NCBI RefSeq assembly: GCF_004522095.1
Contig: NZ_SPUI01000007.1
Coordinates: forward strand, 98,232 to 162,231
Reading direction: 5' to 3'
DNA length: 64,000 nt
Origin: Nocardioides sp. 503
GTDB taxonomy: Bacteria; Actinomycetota; Actinomycetes; Propionibacteriales; Nocardioidaceae
In this document: in pieces, positions 32,793-40,877 of the stretch
Position numbering within the stretch: the stretch's first letter is position 1
How the letters are laid out: every line of letters begins with the position of its first letter
Notes under the pieces: generated by a model
Told to the model about the DNA's origin: nothing
The model's database searches: none
Seen by the model: only the letters and a program-made list of their open reading frames with translations
Translations under genes and position numbers: made by a program

Positions 32793-32975
32793 GCCGCCAC
32801 GGTAGACGTCGGCGCCGGTCGCCCGCGTCAGTCCCTGGGATGAGGGCGAGCAGTCCCAGGGGAGGAGGCGCGATTCCGCGATTCCGTTGGTACCGACCGC
32901 CGCCGGGCCCAGGGACGCTGGAGCCTCGCGTGCCCGCCCCGGGCCCACGCCTCACCCCGACCTCCAGGAGAACTC

Positions 32976-33326
32976 GTGTCCCTGCGCCGCGCCGCTGCCG
33001 CCGCCGTACTGTCCACCGCCCTCGCCTCCACCGCCGCCCTGGCCCCGGCGGGCTCCGCGGCCGCCGACGGTCCGTCCGAGCGGGCCGCGAAGGGCTGCGT
33101 CTCCAAGAAGGAGTACCGCAAGCTCAAGAAGGGCATGACCATCGCCAAGGTCAGGCGCGTGACGGGAACGAACGGCAAGCAGGTCAACAAGTACCCGCTC
33201 CCCGGCGGCAAGTTCGTCGTCGGTCGTGCCTACAAGGCCTGCACGAAGCGCGGCGCCGTGGGCATCTCCTTCACCAACCAGACCGGCGCCTACAAGCTCG
33301 CCTCCAAGGCCGCCGCCTGGCGCTGA
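32976..33326 (+). CDS. Small secreted protein with SmpA/BLIP-like fold
   Basis: 116 residues from a GTG with CAGGAGA upstream. Signal peptide (~1-30, ending GSAAADG) then a short domain with two cysteines (Cys41 and Cys89 region) and the KKGMTIAKVRRVTGTNGK motif characteristic of beta-lactamase-inhibitor-like/SmpA repeats. Secreted, function unknown. It is divergent from the kinase gene over 183 bases, and its stop is 24 bases from the DUF4177 gene, which starts the conserved core block again. Confidence 0.78.
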   Translation: MSLRRAAAAAVLSTALASTAALAPAGSAAADGPSERAAKGCVSKKEYRKLKKGMTIAKVRRVTGTNGKQVNKYPLPGGKFVVGRAYKACTKRGAVGISFTNQTGAYKLASKAAAWR

Positions 33327-33349
33327 ACGGGCCGAGTAGGGTGCGAGCC

Positions 33350-33508
33350 ATGACGAAATGGGAGTACCTGACCGCGCCGATCCTCACCCACGCCGCCAAG
33401 CAGATCCTGGACAACTTCGGCGCCGACGGTTGGGAGCTGGTGCAGGTCGCACCCGGGATGAACCCCGAGAACCTCGTCGGCTACTTCAAGCGCCCGCTGG
33501 AGGGCTGA
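33350..33508 (+). CDS. DUF4177-type mini-protein
   Basis: 52 residues, too short for many gene callers. It begins M-T-K-W-E-Y-L and contains QILDNFGADGWELVQVAPG, the signature of the actinobacterial DUF4177 mini-protein encoded beside ridA (Rv3678A-like). It is soluble, of unknown function, and four bases from ridA, so translation is probably coupled. Its conservation at this locus supports a real gene. Confidence 0.88.
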   Translation: MTKWEYLTAPILTHAAKQILDNFGADGWELVQVAPGMNPENLVGYFKRPLEG

Positions 33509-33511
33509 GCG

Positions 33512-33970
33512 ATGAGCACCCCCGAGGAGCGGCTGTCCGAGCTCGGTCTCGTGGTGCCCGAGGTCGCGAAGCCCGTGGCGGCCTACGTGCCCGCCGTACG
33601 CAGCGGCGACCAGGTCTTCACCTCCGGCCAGCTGCCGATGCGCTACGGCGAGCTGATGCTGACCGGCAAGGTCGGCGCGGAGGTGTCGGCCGACGAGGCC
33701 TACGGCTGTGCCCGGCAGTGCGCGCTCAACGCGCTCGCGGCCATCAAGGCCGAGGTCGGCGAGCTGTCGGCGGTCAAGCGGATCGTCAAGGTCGTGGTCT
33801 TCATCGCCTCCACCCCCGACTTCACCGGCCAGCCGGGCGTCGCCAACGGCGTCTCCGAGCTGCTCGGCGAGGTCTTCGGCGACGCGGGCGTGCACGCGCG
33901 CTCGGCGGTCGGGGTCACCGTCCTGCCGCTCGACTCGCCGGTCGAGGTCGAGCTCCTCGTCGAGGTCTGA
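33512..33970 (+). CDS. RidA-family (YjgF/YER057c/UK114) protein
   Basis: 152 residues of chorismate-mutase-like trimer fold. RidA hydrolyses reactive enamines/imines made by PLP enzymes, but this subgroup (with V-F-T-S-G-Q-L-P and C-A-L-N-A-L-A) lacks the clear Arg-x-x-x-x-E setting of true RidA; the VKVVVFIASTPDFTGQPGVANG region is typical of the Rid5-7-like clades. Enzymatic activity is therefore uncertain. It lies between DUF4177 and a Nudix gene in one short operon. Confidence 0.9.
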   Translation: MSTPEERLSELGLVVPEVAKPVAAYVPAVRSGDQVFTSGQLPMRYGELMLTGKVGAEVSADEAYGCARQCALNALAAIKAEVGELSAVKRIVKVVVFIASTPDFTGQPGVANGVSELLGEVFGDAGVHARSAVGVTVLPLDSPVEVELLVEV

Positions 33971-33974
33971 GCGC

Positions 33975-34841
33975 GTGCGGATCCCGCTGCCGCCGGTGCC
34001 GCTGCCGGCCGACCTGGTCGACGTGGCACGCGAGTTCGAGGACGGCAGCCGCGAGCCGGTGCAGCCGCGCGACGCGGCCACCGTGGTGGTGATGCGGCCC
34101 TCGGCCGAGGGGCCCGAGGTCTACCTCCTGCGGCGCCAGGTCTCGATGGAGTTCGCCGCGGGGATGAGCGTCTTCCCCGGCGGCGGGGTCGACAAGCGCG
34201 ACTTCGACGCGTCGGTCGCGTGGGCCGGCCCGTCCCCGGCCGAGTGGGCGCGCCGCCTCGGCACCGACGAGGAGACCGCGCGGGCGCTGGTCTGTGCGGC
34301 CGTGCGGGAGACCTTCGAGGAGTCCGGCGTGCTGCTGGCCGGCACCTCCGAGACCAACGTCGTCGCCGACACCACCGGCGACGACTGGGAGGCCGACCGG
34401 CACGCCCTGGAGTCGCGCGCGCTCGCGATGACCGAGCTCCTCACCCGGCGCGGGCTGGTGCTGCGCACGGACCTGCTCGGCGCCTGGGACGGCTGGCTGA
34501 CGCCGGCCTTCGAGCCGAAGCGCTACCGCACGTGGTTCTTCGTCGCGTCGCTGCCCGAGGGCCAGCGGACCCGCGACGTGTCGACCGAGTCGTCCTCGGT
34601 GCACTGGGCGCCGGCGCGCGTCGCCGCCGACCAGGCCGACCGGGGCGACCTGGCGATGCTGCCGCCGACGTACCTCACGTGCCTGGAGATCGGGCGCCTC
34701 GGCTCGCCCGAGGAGGTCCTGGAGGTGGCGCAGGGACGGACCGTGGAGATGTTCACGCCGACCGTGGAGCCGCTCGGCGACGGCTTCACGCTCTCGCTGC
34801 CCGACCGGCTGCGGCCCCTGGTGGCGGAGCGGCCGCGGTGA
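33975..34841 (+). CDS. Nudix hydrolase
   Basis: 288 residues from GTG 33975. The Nudix box is split: VFPGGGVDKRDF, a long insert, then AAVRETFEESGVLL, matching the G-x5-E-x7-R-E-x2-E-E-x-G scheme of the NUDT7/NUDT19-like long subfamily. The second half is helical with PKRYRTWFFVA. The substrate is likely a CoA ester or nucleoside diphosphate derivative. It overlaps the MBL gene by GTGA (34838-34841). It is an addition relative to the order I recall from mycobacteria. Confidence 0.9.
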   Translation: MRIPLPPVPLPADLVDVAREFEDGSREPVQPRDAATVVVMRPSAEGPEVYLLRRQVSMEFAAGMSVFPGGGVDKRDFDASVAWAGPSPAEWARRLGTDEETARALVCAAVRETFEESGVLLAGTSETNVVADTTGDDWEADRHALESRALAMTELLTRRGLVLRTDLLGAWDGWLTPAFEPKRYRTWFFVASLPEGQRTRDVSTESSSVHWAPARVAADQADRGDLAMLPPTYLTCLEIGRLGSPEEVLEVAQGRTVEMFTPTVEPLGDGFTLSLPDRLRPLVAERPR

Positions 34842-35656
34842 GCGAGCCCTGGACGGGAGGGTCCTTCGGTGAGCGGGCGCGCTGCGTGCTCGCCGACAAC
34901 GCCGACATGATGACCCTCGACGGCACCAACACCTGGGTGCTGCGCGAGCCCGGCGCCCGGCGCTCGGTCGTCATCGACCCGGGCCCGTCGATCCCGGCCC
35001 ACCTCGACGCCATCGCGGAGGCCGCGGGCGAGGTCGGCGTCGTGCTGCTGACCCACCACCACCACGACCACGCCGAGGCCGCCCAGGAGTTCGCGGAGCG
35101 GATGGGCTGCGGCGTACGCGCCCTCGACCCGGAGCTGCGCCTCGGCTCCGAGGGCCTCGGCGACGGTGACGTGGTCGAGATCGACGGTCTCGAGATCCGC
35201 GTCGTCGGCACGCCCGGCCACACCGCCGACTCCCTGTCCTTCCACGTGCCGGCCGAGGGCGCCGTCCTCACCGGCGACACCGTGCTCGGACGCGGCACCA
35301 CCGTCGTCGCCCACCCCGACGGCCAGCTCGGCGCCTACCTCGACTCGCTCGACCGGCTGCACGCGCTGGCCTCGTCGCAGGACGTGTCCTGGATCTGGCC
35401 GGGCCACGGCCCCGTCATCGCCGACGCCCTGGGCGCCCTCGACTTCTACCGCGCGCACCGCCGCGACCGCCTGGGCCAGGTCGAGGCCGCGCTCGCGTCG
35501 CTGAAGGACTCCCCCCACCCCGAGGGCATCGCGGTCGACGAGCTGCCCCGCCGCGTCGTCGAGATCGTCTACACCGACGTCGACCCCGTCCTCTGGGGCG
35601 CCGCCGAGCTCTCCGTCCGCGCCCAGCTCGCCTACCTCCAGGGCCGCTCGTCCTGA
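34838..35656 (+). CDS. MBL-fold metallohydrolase (LACTB2-like)
   Basis: 272 residues. The metal-binding motif is LTHHHHDHAEAA, followed by a later GHTADSLSFH, GDTVLGRGTT and GHGPVI, giving a full binuclear Zn site. The C-terminal winged helix (RRDRLGQVEAAL, ...VVEIVYTDVDPVLWGAAELSV) marks the LACTB2/RNase-like subfamily, here with unknown substrate. It is the Rv3677c-type neighbour of crp, but here a sigma-factor cassette lies between. Confidence 0.92.
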   Translation: MSEPWTGGSFGERARCVLADNADMMTLDGTNTWVLREPGARRSVVIDPGPSIPAHLDAIAEAAGEVGVVLLTHHHHDHAEAAQEFAERMGCGVRALDPELRLGSEGLGDGDVVEIDGLEIRVVGTPGHTADSLSFHVPAEGAVLTGDTVLGRGTTVVAHPDGQLGAYLDSLDRLHALASSQDVSWIWPGHGPVIADALGALDFYRAHRRDRLGQVEAALASLKDSPHPEGIAVDELPRRVVEIVYTDVDPVLWGAAELSVRAQLAYLQGRSS

Positions 35657-35671
35657 GGCGCTGGGGCGGGG

Positions 35672-35740
35672 GAGTTTCACCGGGTACCCGGTGAAACTCA
35701 CGCTTCCGTCATGAAACTTCGTACCGGAAGCGTGAGTTTC
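35672..35740. repeat. 69-bp palindromic element, copy 1
   Basis: A perfect 28-base palindrome (35672-35699; arms GAGTTTCACCGGGT and its complement, no loop) overlaps a second stem, 35693-35708 with 35125-type partner at 35725-35740 (16 bp perfect). The whole is an inverted copy of 38066-38134 with about six mismatches in 69. It follows the MBL stop by 15 bases and can also end transcription from both sides. Confidence 0.88.
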
Positions 35741-35787
35741 GTGCGGGCGCTGGTGCAGGTGGGACGCCAGGACCAACGGACGTGGGA

Positions 35788-37461
35788 TCAGCCGACCGTC
35801 GTCACCAGGAGCATGAGGAGCACGACCACGGCTCCGACCGCGCCGAGGATGAGCCCTGCGCCGAGCCACCGCCACCGACGGACCGCCATGGCGATAGTGC
35901 CCAGACCGACGATGCAGGCGACCCCCGTCAGGAGCACCGCGGAGGAGTCGTCGTTGCTGGCCGAGTCGCCGGCGATCCCCGGGACTGCGAGCAGCCAGAC
36001 CACCGTCGCGGCCGCGCCGAGCACCGTTCCGCCGACCAGCAGCAGGCTTCGGCTGGTCCGCCGTTCGCCCGGCGCGTCGCCCGTCGTGCCCCTGCGCCCA
36101 CCGGCTCGGCGTCGCCACCACGTCGTGGTCGCGTACGCGAGCATCGCCGCGGCCAGCACCAGACCGATGGTCAAGGCGACCCGGGTGCTGGACCACGGCC
36201 AGTCCGGCTCGGGCCGCTCGACGGTCGGCTGCTCCAGGCTCATCAGGTCCGTGGCGACGCTGATCGGTGGCACGTCGGCCTCGATGGTGCCGACGACGTC
36301 GTACGACGGGTCGTCGCCCACGCCGATCACGGCCAGCTCGGATGCCGACACCTCGCCCTCCTCGTCGGACGGCTCGGTCACCCGCGCCACGAGGTGACGG
36401 TCGTCGATCCACCCGAGGGGCTCGACCGTCTGCGAGGCCATGCCCTGGTCGGGCAGGTCGAGGCGCTCTCGGGTCGGGTCGAGGTGGACGGAGTAGCCGC
36501 GGGTGCCGCCGGCCGTGCGCACGTCGTACAACTCGCCGCCGACGAACGTGGCACCCACCGAGAACCGCTCGCCGACGTGGAGCACACGTCGTTCGACCGA
36601 GGGGCCGTCGACCACGAGCATGCGACTGTCGCCGACGATCGCGACCGTCCCGTCGTCCGCGGGCGCGTAGGAGACCGACGCGTTGTTGGGCAGCACCGGC
36701 AGGGGCTGGGACGTGTCGGCCACGGGGCCGATGAGCCCGGCGACCGGCGTCGTCCCTCCCGACGATTCCCCAGTCCACCCGGACACGTCGTCACCCACCC
36801 ACGCGAGCCAGTCACCGCTGGGGGACCAGTCGAAGCCACCGACCGCGACACCTCCGTTGCTGGGCAGCGGGATCTCGCGCACGGTCCCGGTCTGCAGCTC
36901 CACCACGCGCACCCCGCTCGCCACCGCGGCCTGCGGCGAGTCGGTCTCGAAGCGCACCCACGCGTACGCAAGCCGCCGTCCGTCCGGGGACAGGGACAGC
37001 GGCGCGTCGTCCCCGGTCGAGGAGCTCGGGCTGTCTGCCTGGAGCTCGAAGAACCCCGGCAGCTCGAGCAGGTGGTAGTCCCCGTCGTCCGCGTCGACCA
37101 CGACCGGGAGCCCGTCCTTCTCGAAGGCGAGCGCTCCGGTTCCGATCGCCAGGTCGGTCTCCACCTCGTCGCTCACCCAGGACCCGTCGTCCTCGCTCCG
37201 CTCGGCCAGCCGCTCGGGGACGGCCCACACCTGGTCCGGCACGGCGCCCCCGGCGCCGTCCGCGACCGGCGGGTCGACCCGGTCGGGCAGCCAGGTCAGC
37301 GCACCCGCCAGCAGGGCGACGGCGAGGACGGAGCCGGCGACGACCAGGCGGTCGCGGCGGCGGGCGCGCCCGGCGCGCTGCCAGGTGTCGTGGTCCACCT
37401 GCGCGACCGGCGCAGTGTCGCCAAGGCGCGCGAGCTCCTCGCGGAGACGGTCCAGCGTCAT
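35788..37461 (-). CDS. TolB/WD40-like membrane protein, partner of a SigE-family sigma factor
   Basis: 557 residues. The cytoplasmic N-terminus (~1-35) is followed by one TM helix (~37-54), an extracellular beta-propeller-like region (~75-435) with TolB-type repeats such as LSLSPDGRRLAYAW and FDWSPSGDWLAWVG, and four C-terminal TM helices. It starts inside the sigma gene (ATGA overlap), the usual place for an anti-sigma factor, and has the same topology as the membrane partners of SigE-type factors in Nocardioidaceae. Whether it binds the sigma factor is inference. The upstream extension of the open frame was rejected. Confidence 0.82.
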   Translation of the reverse strand: MTLDRLREELARLGDTAPVAQVDHDTWQRAGRARRRDRLVVAGSVLAVALLAGALTWLPDRVDPPVADGAGGAVPDQVWAVPERLAERSEDDGSWVSDEVETDLAIGTGALAFEKDGLPVVVDADDGDYHLLELPGFFELQADSPSSSTGDDAPLSLSPDGRRLAYAWVRFETDSPQAAVASGVRVVELQTGTVREIPLPSNGGVAVGGFDWSPSGDWLAWVGDDVSGWTGESSGGTTPVAGLIGPVADTSQPLPVLPNNASVSYAPADDGTVAIVGDSRMLVVDGPSVERRVLHVGERFSVGATFVGGELYDVRTAGGTRGYSVHLDPTRERLDLPDQGMASQTVEPLGWIDDRHLVARVTEPSDEEGEVSASELAVIGVGDDPSYDVVGTIEADVPPISVATDLMSLEQPTVERPEPDWPWSSTRVALTIGLVLAAAMLAYATTTWWRRRAGGRRGTTGDAPGERRTSRSLLLVGGTVLGAAATVVWLLAVPGIAGDSASNDDSSAVLLTGVACIVGLGTIAMAVRRWRWLGAGLILGAVGAVVVLLMLLVTTVG

Positions 37462-37949
37462 GACGCGTCCCCGATCAGCTCGGCGAGGTCGGGGGACAGG
37501 GTGCGCAGACGCGCGAGCGCCTGGCGGCAGATCGACTTGACGGTGCCCGACCCGATGCCCAGCGCCTGGCCGGTCTGCACCTCGGTGAGGTCCTCGAAGT
37601 AGCGCAGCACCAGCACCGTCCGCTGCCGCGTCGTGAGCCGGGCGAGGGCCTGCTCCAGGCTGAGGCGCAGGTCGGCGTCGACGCCCGGCGAGGCGCCGTC
37701 GTACGACCCCAGCGACGTCTCCTGCAGGCGGCGTTGGCGCCACCACGAGACGTTCTGCGTGTAGAGGATGCGGCGCACGTACGGCTCGGGGTCGCCCTCG
37801 ATCCGGTGCCAGGCCTTGGCCGCCTTGAAGAGTGCTGTCTGCACGAGGTCCTCCGCGAGGTGGGCGTCCCCGGTGAGGAGGTACGCCGTACGCGACAGGG
37901 CAGGGGTGCGCGCGACGACGAACGCGTCGAAGTCGTGCTGTCGGCTCAC
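37458..37949 (-). CDS. SigE-family ECF sigma factor
   Basis: 163 residues from the GTG at 37949. Sigma2 is FDAFVVARTPALSRTAYLLTGDAHLAEDLVQTAL in part and sigma4 LARLTTRQRTVLVLRYFEDLTEVQTGQALGIGSGTVKSICRQAL in part, both as in the streptomycete SigE-type subfamily (TIGR02983). There is no C-terminal extension. The next gene overlaps by 4 bases and is the likely membrane anti-sigma partner. The pair sits between two inverted palindromic elements, separating MBL and crp. Confidence 0.92.
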   Translation of the reverse strand: MSRQHDFDAFVVARTPALSRTAYLLTGDAHLAEDLVQTALFKAAKAWHRIEGDPEPYVRRILYTQNVSWWRQRRLQETSLGSYDGASPGVDADLRLSLEQALARLTTRQRTVLVLRYFEDLTEVQTGQALGIGSGTVKSICRQALARLRTLSPDLAELIGDAS

Positions 37950-38065
37950 CCGTGGCCCCCTTCCACCCCTGACGACGCGAGGAGGGCTGGGCCCGGGGGT
38001 CGGTGGAGGCGACATTTCTCGGGAAGCCGGCGAGGCCGTCGCCCCACGCGTCCCAGTGCCGTCAC

Positions 38066-38134
38066 GAAACTCACGCTTCCGGTACGAAACTTCGTACCGG
38101 AAGCGCGAGTTTCACCGGGTACCCGGTGAAACTC
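38066..38134. repeat. 69-bp palindromic element, copy 2 (inverted)
   Basis: 38066-38088 pairs with 38091-38113 (23 bp, one mismatch, 2-base loop AC), overlapping a perfect 28-base palindrome at 38107-38134. Its reverse complement matches copy 1. It lies seven bases past the crp stop. Confidence 0.88.
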
Positions 38135-38140
38135 CTCGAC

Positions 38141-38818
38141 TCAGCGAGCCCGGCGCGCCAACCGCTCGACGTCCATGATGACGACCGAGCGGGGCTCGAG
38201 GCGCAGCCAGCCGCGGGCGGCGAAGTCGGCGAGCGCCTTGTTGACCGTCTCGCGGGAGGCGCCGACCAGCTGGGCGAGCTCCTCCTGGGTGAGGTCGTGG
38301 TGGACGTGCACGCCGTCGTCGGCGGTGCGGCCGAAGCGGTCGGCGAGGTCCAGCAGCGCCTTGGCGACGCGGCCCGGCACGTCGGAGAAGACCAGGTCGG
38401 CCACGACGTCGTTGGCCTTGCGCAGACGGCCGGCGAGCTGGGTCAGCAGGCCGCGGGCGACGACCGGGCGGCCCTCGAGCCAGCGCAGGAGGTCCTCGTG
38501 GGAGAGCGAGGCGAACGTCGTGTCGGTGACGGCGGTGACCGTGGCCGAGCGCGGGCCGGGGTCGAAGAGCGAGAGCTCGCCGAACATCTGGCCGGGGCCG
38601 AGGATGGCCAGGAGGTTCTCGCGACCGTCGGAGGAGGACCGGCCGAGCTTCACCTTGCCCTCGAGCACGATGTAGAGCTTGTCGCCCGAGTCGCCCTCGT
38701 GGAAGAGCACGTCGCCGCGGCGCAGACGCGCCTCGGACATGGACGCCCGCAGCGCCGTCGCGGCCTCGTCGTCGAGCGCGCTGAACAGCGGGGCCTGACG
38801 GAGTACGTCGTTGTCCAC
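38141..38818 (-). CDS. crp: Crp/Fnr-family regulator, Crp/GlxR type
   Basis: 225 residues. cAMP-binding domain (~10-115) with GELSLFDPGPRSATV containing the Glu, Arg and Ser contacts to the phosphate and ribose, a long C-helix (~118-145), then a winged helix with TQEELAQLVGASRETVNKALADFAARGW as recognition region. It resembles mycobacterial Rv3676 and corynebacterial GlxR, global regulators of carbon and respiratory genes. Divergent from nth. The Rv3676-nth-TlpA-Nudix-marP order downstream is intact. Confidence 0.95.
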   Translation of the reverse strand: MDNDVLRQAPLFSALDDEAATALRASMSEARLRRGDVLFHEGDSGDKLYIVLEGKVKLGRSSSDGRENLLAILGPGQMFGELSLFDPGPRSATVTAVTDTTFASLSHEDLLRWLEGRPVVARGLLTQLAGRLRKANDVVADLVFSDVPGRVAKALLDLADRFGRTADDGVHVHHDLTQEELAQLVGASRETVNKALADFAARGWLRLEPRSVVIMDVERLARRAR

Positions 38819-38947
38819 GGATCCTCCTGGTGTGGTGTCACGCTGATCCTAGCCAGTGGTCGATCTCACAGACGAACAAGACCCTCCGCGAGTCCGCAGG
38901 TCAGCGCCGTCGACGGGGCTGTCGGAGCCGCGCCGTAGGCTGGGGCC

Positions 38948-39652
38948 GTGCCCGCGCCCGAGACCCACACCGGCCTGGTCCGGCGCGCACGCAGGACCGA
39001 CCGGCTGCTCGCGGAGGTCTACCCGGACGCCGGCATCGAGCTCGACTTCGACAACGCCTTCGAGCTGCTGGTCGTCACGGTGCTCAGCGCGCAGACCACC
39101 GACCGCCGGGTCAACGCCGTGCGGCCCACCCTCTTCGCCGCCTACCCCGACCCCGCGTCGATGGCGGCCGCCCCCCGCGAGCACCTCGAGCAGATCGTCG
39201 GCCCGCTGGGCTTCTTCCGGGCCAAGACCGAGTCGCTGCTCAAGCTCAGCGCCGCCCTCGTCGAGCGCTACGACGGTCAGGTGCCGGGCCGCCTCGACGA
39301 CCTGGTCACGCTCCCGGGCGTGGGCCGCAAGACCGCCAACGTCGTCCTGGGCAACGCCTTCGACGTCCCCGGCATCACCGTCGACACCCACTTCGGGCGC
39401 CTGGTCCGCCGCTTCCGCTGGACCGAGGAGACCGACCCGGTCAAGGTCGAGCACGCGATCGGGGCGCTCTTCCCCAAGTCCAGCTGGACGATGCTCAGCC
39501 ACCACCTCATCTGGCACGGCCGCCGGATCTGCCACGCCAAGAAGCCGGCGTGCGGGGCCTGCCCCGTGGCCCGCCTGTGTCCGTCCTACGGCGAGGGGCC
39601 GACCGACCCGGAGGCCGCGGCCGCCCTCGTCAAGACCCAGGGACCGGCGTGA
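38948..39652 (+). CDS. nth: Endonuclease III
   Basis: 234 residues of base-excision repair glycosylase/AP lyase for oxidised pyrimidines. The helix-hairpin-helix is LPGVGRKTANVVLG with catalytic Lys128, the catalytic Asp146 is in VDTHFGR, and the [4Fe-4S] ligands are Cys195, 202, 205 and 211 (C-x6-C-x2-C-x5-C). GTG start at the conserved position. It overlaps the next gene by GTGA, first of a four-gene operon nth-tlpA-nudix-marP with 4-base overlaps. Confidence 0.97.
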   Translation: MPAPETHTGLVRRARRTDRLLAEVYPDAGIELDFDNAFELLVVTVLSAQTTDRRVNAVRPTLFAAYPDPASMAAAPREHLEQIVGPLGFFRAKTESLLKLSAALVERYDGQVPGRLDDLVTLPGVGRKTANVVLGNAFDVPGITVDTHFGRLVRRFRWTEETDPVKVEHAIGALFPKSSWTMLSHHLIWHGRRICHAKKPACGACPVARLCPSYGEGPTDPEAAAALVKTQGPA

Positions 39653-40167
39653 GGCGGCTGTCAGCGGCCGTGGCGCCACTGCTCGCCCTGGCGCTCGTGC
39701 TGGCCGGCTGCTCGGACAGCAAGGACGAGGAGCTGCCGCCCGAGGTCCTGCCCGACGTCACGCTGCCGCGGCTCCAAGGCTCCGGCTCGGTCGACGTCTC
39801 CACGCTGCGCGGCCCGATGGTCGTGCCGCTGTTCGCCAACTGGTGCGGGCCGTGCCGCAAGGAGCTCCCGCTCTTCGAGCGGCTCTCCCAGGAGCACGGC
39901 GACCAGGTGCAGGTGCTCGGCCTCAACTGGTCCGACCCTCGCAAGAGCAAGGCGCTCGCGCTCCTCGACGACACCGGCGTCACCTTCGACGTGATCGCCG
40001 ACCCCAAGGGCGAGACCGGGGAGCCCCCCAACCAGCGCATCCCCGCGCTCCCGACGATCTGGATGATCGACGCCGAGGGCAAGGTCACCTACCGCCAACC
40101 CGAGGCGATCAAGAGCTACGACGAGCTGGTCGCGCTGGTCGAGGACCACCTGGACGTGGACCTGTGA
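39649..40167 (+). CDS. TlpA/ResA-like thioredoxin-fold lipoprotein
   Basis: 172 residues. Signal peptide with lipobox LAGC (Cys21), so it is anchored outside the membrane. The redox site is FANWCGPCRKE (C-G-P-C) and the cis-Pro is in IPALPTIWMID. Likely reduces disulfides of extracellular proteins, for example cytochrome c maturation or protein repair. Its conserved place next to nth and marP (Rv3673c-like) suggests a link to envelope redox stress. GTG start overlaps nth. Confidence 0.93.
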   Translation: MRRLSAAVAPLLALALVLAGCSDSKDEELPPEVLPDVTLPRLQGSGSVDVSTLRGPMVVPLFANWCGPCRKELPLFERLSQEHGDQVQVLGLNWSDPRKSKALALLDDTGVTFDVIADPKGETGEPPNQRIPALPTIWMIDAEGKVTYRQPEAIKSYDELVALVEDHLDVDL

Positions 40168-40877
40168 GCGCCGAGCTCCCCGACTGGCTCAAGCCGGTCG
40201 AGGTGGGCGCGCGCACGATCACCGTCCACGAGCTCACGCGGTTCATGCCGCCCGAGGACTCCGACCCCCGTCGCGGCGCGGTGCTGATGCTCTTCGGCGA
40301 GGGGCCTGAGGGCCCCGACCTGCTGCTCACCGAGCGTGCCCACCACATGCGCTCCCACCCCGGCCAGGTGTCGTTCCCCGGCGGCAGCATCGACCCCGGC
40401 GAGACCGCCCGCGAGGCCGCGCTGCGCGAGGCCCAGGAGGAGACCGGGCTGGACCCCGCCGGCGTGCAGGTCTTCGCCGAGCTGCCCGAGCTGTGGCTGC
40501 CGCCGAGCAACTTCGCCGTCACCCCGCTGCTGGCGTGGTGGCGCGAGCCGAGCCCGGTCTCGGTCGTCTCGCCCGACGAGGTGCACGCCATCTACCGCGT
40601 CCCGCTGCGCGAGCTGGTCGAGCCGACCCACCGGATCGCGGTCCGCCATCCCAGCGGCTGGGTCGGCCCCGCCTTCCTCATCGGCGACGACAAGGACGTC
40701 ATCCTGTGGGGGTTCACCGCCGGGATCATCGCCCGGCTCTTCGACTTCCTCGGCTGGACCGAGCCCGCCGACGAGGACCCGCCCATGCACGACCTGCCGC
40801 CCTACATGCTGCTCGGCGCCCCCGCCACGCCCCCGCCCGGCCTGAAGCCCAACACCCGCTTCGAGGAGCGCCGGTGA
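40164..40877 (+). CDS. Nudix CoA pyrophosphatase
   Basis: 237 residues. Nudix box GGSIDPGETAREAALREAQEETGL (given as the family span; G-x5-E-x7-REAxEETG is intact) and upstream LLLTERAHHMRSHPGQVSFPGG, the extra motif of the CoA-diphosphatase subgroup (UPF0035-like). It cleaves CoA or oxidised CoA to 4'-phosphopantetheine and 3',5'-ADP. A hydrophobic stretch FTAGIIARLFDFLGW near the end is typical. GTGA overlaps on both sides place it in the nth-marP operon. Confidence 0.92.
   Translation: MSAELPDWLKPVEVGARTITVHELTRFMPPEDSDPRRGAVLMLFGEGPEGPDLLLTERAHHMRSHPGQVSFPGGSIDPGETAREAALREAQEETGLDPAGVQVFAELPELWLPPSNFAVTPLLAWWREPSPVSVVSPDEVHAIYRVPLRELVEPTHRIAVRHPSGWVGPAFLIGDDKDVILWGFTAGIIARLFDFLGWTEPADEDPPMHDLPPYMLLGAPATPPPGLKPNTRFEERR

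Noticed and set aside
38819..38947. Possible Crp autoregulatory site between crp and nth
   Set aside because: Only isolated half-sites (TGTGA, GTGTCAC) were seen, no TGTGA-N6-TCACA pair.
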